DNA from: JAVBJN01 sp031546985
Lineage (GTDB): Bacteria > Bacteroidota > Bacteroidia > Chitinophagales > Chitinophagaceae
Assembly: GCA_031546985.1 (NCBI GenBank)
Contig: JAVBJN010000090.1
Span: forward strand, 1-49,844
DNA: 49,844 nt
Reading direction: 5' to 3'
Both the position numbers and the translations under genes were made by a program. The notes under the pieces were generated by a model. That model was not told the DNA's origin, made no database searches, and saw only the letters and a program-made list of their open reading frames with translations. This document shows, one piece after another, positions 33,985 through 41,947 of this stretch; positions within the stretch are counted from its first letter, which is position 1; each line of letters starts with the position of its first letter.

Positions 33985-35062
33985 ACAAATGGTATTTTAG
34001 TTGTTGTTGCAACATTAGGCGTTTGTCCCTCACAGGTAAGGCTATTTTACCCTGGTAAATAAATGCATAAGAGAAAAAGTAGCGGTCTGGAAAGCGGTAA
34101 ATTGCTATGGTCTTCATATCTGTAGAAAGTACTTGCGCCAGGTAGCATGAGTCTCCATTTTTCTTTGAGGATGGCATATATGCAAACACAATAAGGTGTT
34201 GATGCACTGAGTCGTACAATACCGTCTCATTCCGGTAATTGTTATGGTAGTATTGGTTTTTATACGTATTGTCAAAAAGCTGTGTGTAGTCAAAAAGCGC
34301 CGGTTTATTATAGTAGGGGTTATTAAGGTTATAGGCTTTTTTAAGACCGGTGTGGGGTTCGTAAATCCAAATAGTATCCGGATTGCTAAAGGCATATGCT
34401 ACACAGTTACCCATTCTTGTTTTTATAGGGTTAAAAGAGAAGAAGGAGTTGGCCTCGGCAGGCCGTGGTATGCCATGTCCCAAAATTTCCATTGTATCGT
34501 TATCGGGCAGCAGGCGGCACATTAGGTCGGTACCCTCGGCAGATATGGCATTGAAATAAGGAATACCGGCTGCTGCATGTGTTATAAGGCCAATAAGGGT
34601 ATCGTGTAAAAAAATAAAGGGGCTGGAGTGGGCGCTTATCATATCGAACTTGTCTTTTATAAAAGGGAGTTGGATAGGATAATGATAGATTTTTTGAACG
34701 GCAAGACTGGTATCCATGCAATAGATTTTTTTTCGGCTGCCGCAAAAAAATAAATGATTTTCGTGAATGGCGAAAGACCGGATTACATCGTCCTTAACAG
34801 GAAACGGTTTAATAGTATCGAGGGTAAACCGGTTGGGCGCTGTTTTCCTAAAGAAACGAACGACATCATTACTATAATCCTGCGATAGGAGTGTGACCTC
34901 GTTTAATGGCAATAATGAAACGCTTACTTCTATATTAGGAGTGCCTTCGATAATGAATGAGTCGATAGGGGCAGGCTCCTGTAGCTGGCTTAATGGTACT
35001 GCATTATTACAACCACCAATAATTAGCAAAAGCAGCAGAACCGGGAATAAAATAGGTTTCAT
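33974..35062 (-). CDS. Putative lipoprotein, beta-propeller-like
   Basis: This is a 362-residue protein with lipoprotein signal MKPILFPVLLLLLIIGGC (Cys at residue 18). The mature part has repeated short beta-strand segments with aromatic residues and Asp turns (IRSFAIHENHLFFCGSRKKIYCMD; DTIWIYEPHTGLKKAYN). This resembles the propeller lipoproteins common in Bacteroidota, such as the DUF4221-like group; the assignment is tentative. It overlaps the downstream CxxC lipoprotein gene by 11 bp. Confidence 0.72.
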   Translation of the reverse strand: MKPILFPVLLLLLIIGGCNNAVPLSQLQEPAPIDSFIIEGTPNIEVSVSLLPLNEVTLLSQDYSNDVVRFFRKTAPNRFTLDTIKPFPVKDDVIRSFAIHENHLFFCGSRKKIYCMDTSLAVQKIYHYPIQLPFIKDKFDMISAHSSPFIFLHDTLIGLITHAAAGIPYFNAISAEGTDLMCRLLPDNDTMEILGHGIPRPAEANSFFSFNPIKTRMGNCVAYAFSNPDTIWIYEPHTGLKKAYNLNNPYYNKPALFDYTQLFDNTYKNQYYHNNYRNETVLYDSVHQHLIVFAYMPSSKKNGDSCYLAQVLSTDMKTIAIYRFPDRYFFSYAFIYQGKIALPVRDKRLMLQQQLKYHLYAL

Positions 35063-35081
35063 AAACAGGTGAATAGTGTAA

Positions 35082-35116
35082 ATAAGGCCCCTTCCCGCTT
35101 AAGGGAGGAGCCTTAT
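35082..35116 (-). terminator. Candidate terminator after the frameshifted lipoprotein gene
   Basis: ATAAGGC followed by CCTTCCC (35082-35096) pairs with GGGAGG followed by GCCTTAT (35102-35116) with one mismatch. The T-run on the minus strand is weak, so termination is likely but not certain. Confidence 0.5.
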
Positions 35117-35124
35117 AGTAAAGC

Positions 35125-35605
35125 TTATTTAAGCATTAATTGAAACGCGCAGTTCATATTACTCGAGCTGGGTATGGCACCCGAGCCATCGTTTAGCGCA
35201 ACGTAATACTTTACCACGCTTTCTGACCGGTAACCAACCGCCAGGTTATATTGCCCGCTGCTCAGGCACGATACCAGTACGGGATCGAGGTTCAGTTTTA
35301 CATCATTGATTTTGTCGCCGGAAAACAGGTTGCCTACCGCTTTAGCATTTATGGCAATGGCCGCGTCAATCTGAGCGATGCTGGCAGGGTTGATAACGAT
35401 TTCTTTCAGGATTTTACAATCAAGGTATTGTTGGGGATCACAAGGTTGGTTTTCAACCTCCTTACCATTATAGGTTATTCCGGTAAGTACTATATACAGC
35501 CGTGCGGGTAGTGTGGGTGGTAGATTGTGGTTGCACCGGTTCGGTTTTGGAGCAGGAAGCGAACAGTGTTCCTGCAACAGTACACATCAGAAAATATTTT
35601 TTCAT
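35125..35605 (-). pseudogene. Lipoprotein gene with apparent frameshift
   Basis: Two overlapping frames make up one gene. Starting at the ATG at 35605, the minus strand encodes a typical lipoprotein signal (MKKYFLMCTVAGTLFASCSK; Cys at residue 18), but this frame stops at 35468-35470. The body continues in another frame down to 35125 (GKEVENQPCDPQQYLDCKILKEI, ending NMNCAFQLMLK), which lacks an ATG near its 5' end. A single small indel, somewhere between about 35470 and 35560, would join them into a lipoprotein of about 160 residues. It is either a recent pseudogene or a sequencing error. The body has several Cys; family unknown. Confidence 0.65.
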
Positions 35606-35769
35606 TTTAATTCATTTTAATTTAAGTGATTTTGCAATGCATTGCTAATCGTAAAGTTCAGTGGGTATTTCGAAATTGCCTAAACCTTATAGGTTTAATT
35701 TATTCTTATTAGGTTTATTATAATGTAGTACTATTGCTGAGCTTTGTTTTTTCTGAAAACCAATGATCT

Positions 35770-36003
35770 ATGCCTAATCATATCATCAAACAATTAAGAG
35801 AGAGTCGGAATTTGACACAGGAATACATGGCTTTTCGCCTGTGAATTAGTCAAAATGCATATTCAAAACTGGAGAGAGGATACAGCAGTTTATCGTTTCG
35901 CCGCTTTTGGGAGATAACAGGAATATTAAATCTGGATGAAGATGAGGTGATGGATACTGTGAAAAGAATAATAATCCGGATGAATATGGATAAAAAACAA
36001 TAG
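35770..36003 (+). pseudogene. XRE-type helix-turn-helix regulator interrupted by TGA
   Basis: Read through, the frame is 77 codons: MPNHIIKQLRESRNLTQEYM, then AFRL, a TGA at 35842-35844, then ISQNAYSKLERG and a Leu-rich tail ending in TAG at 36001-36003. The order matches a Cro/C1-type HTH (helix 2 LTQEYMAFRL, recognition helix SQNAYSKLERG). The stop falls in the turn of the HTH itself. Without readthrough it gives only 24 residues. I judge it a decayed small regulator; a single substitution from CGA, GGA or TGG would explain it. Confidence 0.65.
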
Positions 36004-36120
36004 TTGCAAACAAGGATTGTTTGTAGTGCAAAAAGCTTGTTGTGCAAAGCCGGCGCAGGACGACCGGGACGAATGCGATAATTGCCAGTCTGATTAGATT
36101 CCCGAAAGAAATACACGCAT

Positions 36121-36155
36121 AAAAAAAGAAGCCCGGCAGCATTACACTGCCAGGC
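36121..36155 (-). terminator. Terminator of yceI-like gene
   Basis: GCCCGGCAG (36131-36139) pairs with CTGCCAGGC (36147-36155) with one G-T type mismatch. On the minus strand it is followed by a T-run (the A-run at 36121-36127). Confidence 0.75.
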
Positions 36156-36182
36156 ATTCCTGGTGTTGGCGGTTTAAAAGGT

Positions 36183-36752
36183 TTACCCTTGAACCAGTTC
36201 GATATTACCGTTCAGTTCCACTTCGTCGCTCAGCATAGTAGTAGAAGTTTCGGTACCAATTTTAAAGTCAGAACGTTTGATAGCGCCTTTAACTTTAAAA
36301 CCTGCAACGGTTTTCTTGTTGTAAGGGTGTGTAGCTGTACCATTGAATACTACGTCCAGCACAACGGTTTTGGTTACGCCATGCATAGTCAGGTCGCCGG
36401 TCAGTTTGTAGTTTTTGCCCGATACTTTTTTCAGAGACTTGCTCTTAAAGTTAAGGGTATTGTATTTAGCAGCGTCAAAGAAATCGGGAGCTTTCAGGTG
36501 CTCATCGCGTTTTTCGTTGTCGGTATTGATAGAGTTAACGTCTGCAGTCAGTTCAATTACCGCGTCAGAAAAGTCAGGTTTGCTGGAAGTTACTTTAGCA
36601 TCGAAGTTCTTGAAAGAACCATCTACGTCAGAAACCATCATGTGGGTAATGGTAAAGCCCAGTTTAGCGTGAGATTTATCCAGGTTCCAGGTTTGGCTAA
36701 AGCCAGTGTAAGAAGCCAGTACAGCAGCGGTAAGAATGATCAGTTTTTTCAT
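36183..36752 (-). CDS. YceI-family lipid-binding protein
   Basis: This is a 189-residue protein with signal peptide MKKLIILTAAVLASYTGFSQ and mature start TWNLDKSHAKLGFTITHMMVSDVDGSF, the hallmark N-terminus of the YceI domain. Family blocks KAPDFFDAAKYNTLNFKSKSL and LTGDLTMHGVTKTVVLDV follow. YceI proteins form a lipocalin-like barrel that binds polyprenoid-type lipids in the periplasm. It is monocistronic, with a good promoter and its own terminator. Confidence 0.94.
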   Translation of the reverse strand: MKKLIILTAAVLASYTGFSQTWNLDKSHAKLGFTITHMMVSDVDGSFKNFDAKVTSSKPDFSDAVIELTADVNSINTDNEKRDEHLKAPDFFDAAKYNTLNFKSKSLKKVSGKNYKLTGDLTMHGVTKTVVLDVVFNGTATHPYNKKTVAGFKVKGAIKRSDFKIGTETSTTMLSDEVELNGNIELVQG

Positions 36753-36795
36753 GTCGAAAGAAGGATTAAACTGTGAGAGTTTTTTGTTTAGGAAG

Positions 36796-36824
36796 CAAAG
36801 GTAATGGTTTATTTGTATCTACAA
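36796..36824 (-). promoter_or_regulatory. Promoter of the yceI-like gene
   Basis: On the minus strand TACCTTTG (36803-36796) matches TAnnTTTG, and TTGT (36824-36821) is a -33 candidate with about 17 bp between them. The -7 box ends 43 bp before the start codon. Confidence 0.55.
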
Positions 36825-36884
36825 CTAATTTTTAGATGTTAAAAAAATGTTATGATGGATAGGATACTAATGCGCATAAAAAAA

Positions 36885-36906
36885 GCCTGTGATTTAGATC
36901 ACAGGC
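36885..36906 (-). terminator. Terminator of the VOC-protein gene
   Basis: GCCTGTGAT (36885-36893) pairs perfectly with ATCACAGGC (36898-36906), with an A-run (a T-run on the minus strand) at 36878-36884. Confidence 0.85.
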
Positions 36907-36927
36907 GCTATAAATCAATCAGTTGTC

Positions 36928-37311
36928 TTATTTATTGGAGTGCAGTCCCACCGCGTTGCCTTCGCTGTCGGTAAAGAAAGCCATGTAGCCCGACATTTCA
37001 TCGATCAGTGTTTTGGGCATTGTTACCTTACCTCCTGCACCTTCTATTTTGTCCAGCACCTGTTGCAGATCGGGGTTGCCGTTCAGGTACACTTTGGCGC
37101 CATCAACAGAAGGCTTGTGCATGTCGCTTTTGATTAATGCGCCGCCCACGGTGCCGTTGCTGCCATCGGGCGGGAAAAATGCCATAGGCATATTCATCAT
37201 TTCCATTTCCTGCATTTGCATATCGAAAATGGATTCGTAGAATTTTTTGGCTCTGGGCATATCCGTTACAGAAATCTCGAACCAGTTGATTGCGTTTGTG
37301 CCGGGTTTCAT
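36928..37311 (-). CDS. VOC-superfamily (glyoxalase/bleomycin-resistance-like) protein
   Basis: This is a 127-residue protein starting MKPGTNAINWFEISVTD; an upstream in-frame ATG at 37380 would add a hydrophobic stretch not typical of the family. It has one VOC module: the first beta-alpha-beta unit with DMPRAKKFYESIFDM and the second with GAGGKVTMPKTLI and GYMAFFTDSEGNAVGLHS. The Met-rich segment QMQEMEMMNMPMAFF is notable. The substrate is unknown; many such single-domain proteins have no known activity. Confidence 0.88.
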   Translation of the reverse strand: MKPGTNAINWFEISVTDMPRAKKFYESIFDMQMQEMEMMNMPMAFFPPDGSNGTVGGALIKSDMHKPSVDGAKVYLNGNPDLQQVLDKIEGAGGKVTMPKTLIDEMSGYMAFFTDSEGNAVGLHSNK

Positions 37312-37447
37312 AATCTTGATTTTAGGTATAACAATTGATATAAAAAGGAACATCAAATTACCCCTTTTTACCCGTATCACATATTAATGTTTAGTTATGA
37401 GCGCACGAAATGTTATAAATAATACGGTAGTATCACGCTCCAAATCG

Positions 37448-37455
37448 TAAATTTG
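37448..37455 (+). promoter_or_regulatory. -7 element of the MFS transporter gene
   Basis: TAAATTTG is an exact TAnnTTTG match 26 bp upstream of the start codon at 37482. No clear -33 element is seen. Confidence 0.5.
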
Positions 37456-37481
37456 CCCTCTTTTTCATCCCAACCAGATAT

Positions 37482-38714
37482 ATGCGAGCCTCCAAGAATG
37501 CAGCCATTAGTTTTATTTTTATTACCCTGCTTATAGACGTAATCGGGTTAGGTATCATTATCCCTGTAATGCCCGCCCTGATTGAGCAATTGATCCACGG
37601 CGATATCTCTGCCGCCTCCAAATGGGCTGGCTGGCTTACGTTTGCCTACGCTATTATGCAGTTCCTGTTTTCGCCTGTATTGGGCAACCTGAGCGATAAA
37701 TACGGCCGCCGTCCGGTATTGTTGTTCTCCATGTTCGGTTTTGGACTGGATTATATATTGCTTGCCCTGGCGCCTACCATCTGGTGGCTGTTTGTAGGCC
37801 GCATTATTGCTGGTATTACCGGAGCCAGTTTTACCACCGCATCTGCCTACATTGCCGATGTAAGCACGCCGGAAAAACGCGCGCAGAACTTTGGTATGAT
37901 TGGCGCTGCTTTTGGATTGGGCTTTATCATTGGTCCGGTATTGGGCGGTGTGCTGGGGCAGTATGGCCCGCGTATTCCTTTCTGGGCCGCGGCCGGGTTA
38001 AGCCTGCTCAACTGGCTGTATGGTTATTTTATCCTGCCCGAAAGCCTCTCTGCCGAAAACCGTCGTCCGTTTAGCTGGAAACGTGCCAACCCATTGGGTT
38101 CGCTCAAGCACCTGCGTAAATATCCTGCCATTAGTGGGTTGATCGTATCGCTGATACTGGTGTACATTGCCGCACATGCGCTGCAAAGCACCTGGTCGTT
38201 CTTTACCATGGAATTATTTCAGTGGACCGAAAAGCTGGTAGGTTACTCGCTGGGCTTTATCGGTTTGCTGATCGCTATTGTGCAGGGTGGCCTTATCCGG
38301 GTTATAAACCCGAAACTGGGCAATGAGCGCAGTGTGTACATTGGCCTGGGGCTTTACGCGCTGGGCATGCTGCTGTTTGCTTTTTCTAACCATGAGTGGA
38401 TGCTGTATGCCTTTATGATACCTTATGCGCTGGGTGGCATTGCCGGCCCGGCATTACAAGGCATCATCAGCGGGCAGGTACCTCCCAATGAGCAGGGCGA
38501 GCTGCAAGGTGGCTTAACCAGTTTAATGAGCGCTACATCCATTGTAGGTCCGCCGTTAATGACCAACCTGTTTGCTTACTTCACCTCTAAAGGCTCTCCG
38601 GTATATTTTCCCGGGGCGCCATTCTTGCTGGGTGCTATTCTCATGTTAGCTAGTTCTATCCTGGCCTATTACGCCTTGCACCCCAATAAGCGGAAAGTAA
38701 CGCAGGAAGCGTAA
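37482..38714 (+). CDS. MFS transporter, TetA/DHA1-like
   Basis: This is a 410-residue protein with 12 predicted helices. The helix-1 segment is LLIDVIGLGIIIPVMPALI, motif A is GNLSDKYGRRPVLL (near residues 68-81), and motif C-like GAAFGLGFIIGPVLGGVLG lies near 145-163. These are typical of the tetracycline-resistance-like group of drug/H+ antiporters. Chromosomal members often have other or unknown substrates, so tetracycline efflux should not be assumed. It is monocistronic, with a strong terminator downstream. Confidence 0.9.
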   Translation: MRASKNAAISFIFITLLIDVIGLGIIIPVMPALIEQLIHGDISAASKWAGWLTFAYAIMQFLFSPVLGNLSDKYGRRPVLLFSMFGFGLDYILLALAPTIWWLFVGRIIAGITGASFTTASAYIADVSTPEKRAQNFGMIGAAFGLGFIIGPVLGGVLGQYGPRIPFWAAAGLSLLNWLYGYFILPESLSAENRRPFSWKRANPLGSLKHLRKYPAISGLIVSLILVYIAAHALQSTWSFFTMELFQWTEKLVGYSLGFIGLLIAIVQGGLIRVINPKLGNERSVYIGLGLYALGMLLFAFSNHEWMLYAFMIPYALGGIAGPALQGIISGQVPPNEQGELQGGLTSLMSATSIVGPPLMTNLFAYFTSKGSPVYFPGAPFLLGAILMLASSILAYYALHPNKRKVTQEA

Positions 38715-38735
38715 CTCTTTACATCGAAGCATATA

Positions 38736-38762
38736 AAAATGCCACCCATTGGGTGGCATTTT
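38736..38762. terminator. Bidirectional terminator between MFS gene and membrane protein gene
   Basis: AAAATGCCACCC (38736-38747) pairs perfectly with GGGTGGCATTTT (38751-38762) around a 3-nt loop, between convergent genes. Confidence 0.9.
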
Positions 38763-38787
38763 GTTTTAGTATCGTTTACCTGAACCA

Positions 38788-39195
38788 TCAGGATGTGGTT
38801 GTTTTAGGAGCCACTATTTTATGGCCAATAAAGGCAGCGGGGAGAAACACCAGTATGCCCAATATCCAGAACCAAATGGGGTGGGGCAGCATCATCATAT
38901 TAATAATGCCAAACAGCAGGAGTACGGTGCCCGCTACAAGCGAAGGACGCAATGCCTGCTGGCCCACGATAAGCGTGGTAATAATGCCAGCTATAAACGC
39001 TCCGGCCGCCCAGGCCAGGATAATCATAAGCAGCGCGCCCAAAGGCATGTTGTGCATAAGCATACGCAAGGCTTCGGGGTCTTTAGGGTCGATGTTGCCG
39101 GGCAAGGGATACATCTTGTGACTCAGCCATTCGATAAGACCTATGGCGGTAGCGCCGGCCATAACACCGGCCACAACTGCAAAAACTCGTTTCAT
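38788..39195 (-). CDS. Small four-helix membrane protein, hypothetical
   Basis: This is a 135-residue protein with about four membrane helices: RVFAVVAGVMAGATAIGLIE, GALLMIILAWAAGAFIAGII, SLVAGTVLLLFGIINMMML and IWFWILGILVFLPAAFIG. A soluble loop with YPLPGNIDPKDPEALRMLM lies between helices 1 and 2. I do not recognise a named family. It is followed on the same strand, 5' side, by the DinB-like gene, which may form a loose unit with it. Confidence 0.75.
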   Translation of the reverse strand: MKRVFAVVAGVMAGATAIGLIEWLSHKMYPLPGNIDPKDPEALRMLMHNMPLGALLMIILAWAAGAFIAGIITTLIVGQQALRPSLVAGTVLLLFGIINMMMLPHPIWFWILGILVFLPAAFIGHKIVAPKTTTS

Positions 39196-39258
39196 ACAGG
39201 TAGATTTGCTGAAATATACGAAGAGTAATATTTTCCTGAAAATCGGGAGCCGGGTATA

Positions 39259-39765
39259 TCAGAGATTGCGCAGTACCGGGCGCTTGCCCATGGCTCTGCG
39301 CCAGGCCGCCAGTTGCCCCAGGTGCATTGACTCGTGGTTGATGCACATAAACGTAGCCAGATCGAGCAGGGTAGGCATCTGCGCAGAGAAATGCCAGGAT
39401 ATATGCCGGTTAAGCTGCTCTGGGTTGCAGCTTAGCAGTAGTGCTTCTACCTTTTGGTGCTGCCGCCCCAGCTCGGTAAGCAATTGTGTTTTGGTGGGGT
39501 AAATGGCCAGCACATCGGGTATGCGATCGTCGGTAGGGCCTGTGCGTTGAAACAGCTCTTGCCAGCCCTCGGGAATCACATAATCGCCACCCAGATCCTG
39601 GGCCAGCATGGCGCTGCCCGTAACCAGGTGCCCCAGTGTAAAAGCCGGGTGGTTTTCAAAGCCGGTGGCGGGTTGCAGCGTCATTTCTTCGGGTGTGCAA
39701 TCGGTAACCAGTTCGTAAGCGTATTGCAGGTTAAAACGGTATTGCCGCAGAATGGATTGGAGCAT
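39259..39765 (-). CDS. DinB-like (DfsB-family) protein
   Basis: This is a 168-residue four-helix-bundle protein. The metal-binding His pattern of the DinB/YfiT family is visible: a His in HPAFTLGHLVTGS (near residues 39-51) and the paired His of CINHESMHLGQLAAWRRA (near 141-158). Family members include thiol-dependent S-transferases and many of unknown activity; no substrate is suggested by context. Confidence 0.88.
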   Translation of the reverse strand: MLQSILRQYRFNLQYAYELVTDCTPEEMTLQPATGFENHPAFTLGHLVTGSAMLAQDLGGDYVIPEGWQELFQRTGPTDDRIPDVLAIYPTKTQLLTELGRQHQKVEALLLSCNPEQLNRHISWHFSAQMPTLLDLATFMCINHESMHLGQLAAWRRAMGKRPVLRNL

Positions 39766-39826
39766 AGGAAGGCAGGGTTTGTACTTGATCTGTAATGTAA
39801 TAACTCCCGCCGATATAAAACAACAA

Positions 39827-39848
39827 GACCGCCCTTTTCAAGGCGGTC
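39827..39848 (-). terminator. Candidate terminator of the histidine kinase gene
   Basis: GACCGCC (39827-39833) pairs with GGCGGTC (39842-39848), downstream of the kinase gene on the minus strand. The following T-run is short. Confidence 0.6.
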
Positions 39849-39879
39849 CTCACAGTTTATAAGAAACAAAGCAACGTTA

Positions 39880-40929
39880 TTAATCTTTATCGCTCTTCTG
39901 CAATGTAAAGCCGAAAGAAGAGCCTACATCCGGTTTGCTGCGGCAGTTTACCGTTTGCCCATGCGCTTCTACAATATGTTTAACAATAGCAAGGCCCAGC
40001 CCGGTACCGCCTACTTCGCGGCTGCGGCTACGATCGGCCCGGTAAAAGCGTTCAAAAATACGCGGCAGGTGCTCTTCCGAAATACCCGGCCCGTCGTCGG
40101 ATATCTCTACATAAACGGTATCGCCCATGTCATAGAACCCGGCAGAAGTATTGCCCTCGTTATTGCCGTATTTAATAGAGTTTTCGATCAGGTTAATGAG
40201 CACCTGTTTAATCTTAGGTTTATCGGCCAGTACCCAAAGTTGTTTCTCCGTTCCTTTTTTGATGGATAGGGTAATGCTCTTACGCTGGGCTTTCATAGAC
40301 AGCTCTTCGTAAATATCCTGCACCAGGTCCTGTATCACAAAGTTCTCCAGGTTTACCGGCATGCGGCCGCTTTCGAGCTGGCTTATCTCGTCCAGGTCGT
40401 CTACCAGGCGTACCAGCCTGTCGATACTTTTAGCGGCATTTTGCAGAAATACACGGTTTACCTGCTCATCTTCCAGTGCGCCATCGAGCAGGGTATGTAC
40501 GTAGCCTTGCACGCTAAAGATGGGGGTTTTAAGCTCATGCGCCAGGTTGGTCAAAAATTCCTTGCGAAACTGCTCGTTCTGCTGCAGGTTTTCTATTTCT
40601 TCCCTTTTCTGTATGGCCCATTTCTCTACATCCTGGCTTACCTGCTCCAGCGATTTGCGGGGCAGTATGTTTTCGTAAAAAAACTCCTGCTTGCGGGTAG
40701 CTTTGGTTTGGTAGATGAATTTGTAAATGAGTTTGATTTTGCGATAAATAAACCGCTCCATCGTATAGCTGTACAGAAAATAACCGCTGATGAGTGTAAT
40801 GGCAAATACGCCAACGGTTTCTTTCCAGCTTACGTGAAAGACAAATGAAAATAAGGTAACGATCACGGCCAGCGCCAGTGAGGTGTAAAAGGCCAGTGCC
40901 CGCGGGGATAGGTTCTTGGTGGTAAACAT
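39880..40929 (-). CDS. PhoR-like sensor histidine kinase
   Basis: This is a 349-residue kinase from the ATG MFTTKNLSPRALAFYT; the longer reading would need a TTG at 40968, whereas here AGAGGA lies about 10 bp upstream. There are two N-terminal membrane helices (residues about 15-32 and 37-57) with almost no periplasmic loop, as in PhoR. Next come a short linker, the H-box FLTNLAHELKTP with H131, the N-box NLIENSIKYG, the G1 box DDGPGIS, the F-box and the G2 box GGTGLGLAIV. It phosphorylates the response regulator encoded just upstream. The lack of a sensory loop suits a kinase controlled by another membrane protein. Confidence 0.9.
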   Translation of the reverse strand: MFTTKNLSPRALAFYTSLALAVIVTLFSFVFHVSWKETVGVFAITLISGYFLYSYTMERFIYRKIKLIYKFIYQTKATRKQEFFYENILPRKSLEQVSQDVEKWAIQKREEIENLQQNEQFRKEFLTNLAHELKTPIFSVQGYVHTLLDGALEDEQVNRVFLQNAAKSIDRLVRLVDDLDEISQLESGRMPVNLENFVIQDLVQDIYEELSMKAQRKSITLSIKKGTEKQLWVLADKPKIKQVLINLIENSIKYGNNEGNTSAGFYDMGDTVYVEISDDGPGISEEHLPRIFERFYRADRSRSREVGGTGLGLAIVKHIVEAHGQTVNCRSKPDVGSSFGFTLQKSDKD

Positions 40930-41014
40930 GCTGCGCAGTCCTCTTTTAATGTAACGCGTTTTTCCCAAGATAATAAAAATTGTTGCGAATGCAGGTTAGA
41001 CGAAAATATAATAT

Positions 41015-41058
41015 AAAAGCCCGGCAAGAGGTCATAACAGGCCGTCTGCCAGGCTTTT
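41015..41058 (-). terminator. Hairpin between the response regulator and kinase genes
   Basis: AAAAGCCCGGCA (41015-41026) pairs with TGCCAGGCTTTT (41047-41058) with one mismatch. On the minus strand it is followed by T-rich sequence. It would terminate or attenuate transcription after the phoB-like gene, before the kinase. Confidence 0.65.
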
Positions 41059-41094
41059 ACATACAAAAATAAGTGAGTAGAGGCGGTTTTAAGT

Positions 41095-41832
41095 TTAGAT
41101 TTCGAACTTGTAGCCCACGCCTTTTACAGTGGTTACCAGGTCGATACCTATTTTCTGGCGGATTTTACGGATGTGTACATCAATGGTGCGGTCGCCCACA
41201 ATCACATCGGTACCCCATACCCTTTGCAGGATTTCGTTGCGCAGAAACACCCTTCCAGGTTTGGATGCCAGCAGCGCCAGCAGCTCAAACTCTTTTTTGG
41301 CCAGCACAATCTCTTCGCCTTTGTAATACACCAGGAATTTCTCCTTGTCTATCTCCAGGTCGCCGAACACCATACGAGTGTGTTCGTCTTTATTAATGCG
41401 GCGAAAGATTGCATTGATGCGGCTTACCAGCAAGCGGGGCTTGATGGGCTTGGCAATGTAATCGTCTGCGCCGATGTTCAGGCCCTCGATCTCACTTTTC
41501 TCATCGCTCAGCGCGGTAAGGAAAATAATAGCGGTTTCCTTGAATTCATCCATGTTGCGCAGATCGCGGCAGGTGGTAATTCCGTCTTTGTTGGGCATCA
41601 TGATGTCGAGGATAATCACATCCGGGTTAAATGCTTTCGCAACCCGTATGCCATCCAGTCCGTCTTTGGCAGTGGCGGTCGTATATCCGGCGGCCTTCAG
41701 GTTATAACTGATAATATCAAGTATATCCTGTTCGTCGTCAACAATCAAAATTTTGCCGGTTTGTTCCATATTGGGTCCGTTTTCGGATGCAATATTATTA
41801 ACTGGCGCTTGTTCCGGCTGCTCTGAATCCAT
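41095..41832 (-). CDS. PhoB-like OmpR-family response regulator
   Basis: This is a 245-residue protein with the start at MDSEQPEQ; a later ATG at 41769 (MEQTGKILIVDDE) would remove an unusual 21-residue N-terminal tail. The receiver domain has acidic pair D32/D33, phosphoacceptor D76 (IILDIMMP), Thr in FLTALSD and switch K128 (AKPI). A C-terminal winged helix (about 146-245) carries LAKKEFELLALLASKPGRVF and the recognition-helix region DRTIDVHIRKIRQKIG ending GVGYKFEI. OmpR/PhoB proteins bind as tandem dimers to direct repeats with 11-bp spacing, which is the spacing seen at the promoters at 26980-32179. Confidence 0.92.
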   Translation of the reverse strand: MDSEQPEQAPVNNIASENGPNMEQTGKILIVDDEQDILDIISYNLKAAGYTTATAKDGLDGIRVAKAFNPDVIILDIMMPNKDGITTCRDLRNMDEFKETAIIFLTALSDEKSEIEGLNIGADDYIAKPIKPRLLVSRINAIFRRINKDEHTRMVFGDLEIDKEKFLVYYKGEEIVLAKKEFELLALLASKPGRVFLRNEILQRVWGTDVIVGDRTIDVHIRKIRQKIGIDLVTTVKGVGYKFEI

Positions 41833-41908
41833 TATGAAATTGTTAAGGATTAATTGGTTAAAATACAAGTTAAGAAAAAGTGTCAAAACATAGATCGGTT
41901 TTTGGCTG

Positions 41909-41916
41909 TATTTTTG
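41909..41916 (+). promoter_or_regulatory. -7 element of the gene at 41948
   Basis: TATTTTTG is an exact TAnnTTTG match 31 bp upstream of the start codon, in the 115-bp divergent region shared with the phoB-like gene. Confidence 0.45.
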
Positions 41917-41947
41917 CAGCAACACAGAAAATAACAGGAAAGAGTTT

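Noticed and set aside
35842..35844. TGA as a recoded (selenocysteine or Trp) codon in the XRE gene
   Set aside because: No selenocysteine insertion element or Sec machinery is evident, and other genes in the window end with ordinary TGA or TAA stops. A nonsense mutation is simpler.
35846..36157. Minus-strand open frames of 103 and 88 codons
   Set aside because: They oppose the XRE remnant, have no start context, and resemble low-complexity Ser/Phe-rich shadows.
41841..41876. TTAAG/TTAAT/TTAAA repeats in the divergent region of the phoB-like gene as a Pho box
   Set aside because: The repeats are spaced 7, 8 and 12 bp, not 11, and do not keep register with either start; no autoregulatory box can be claimed.
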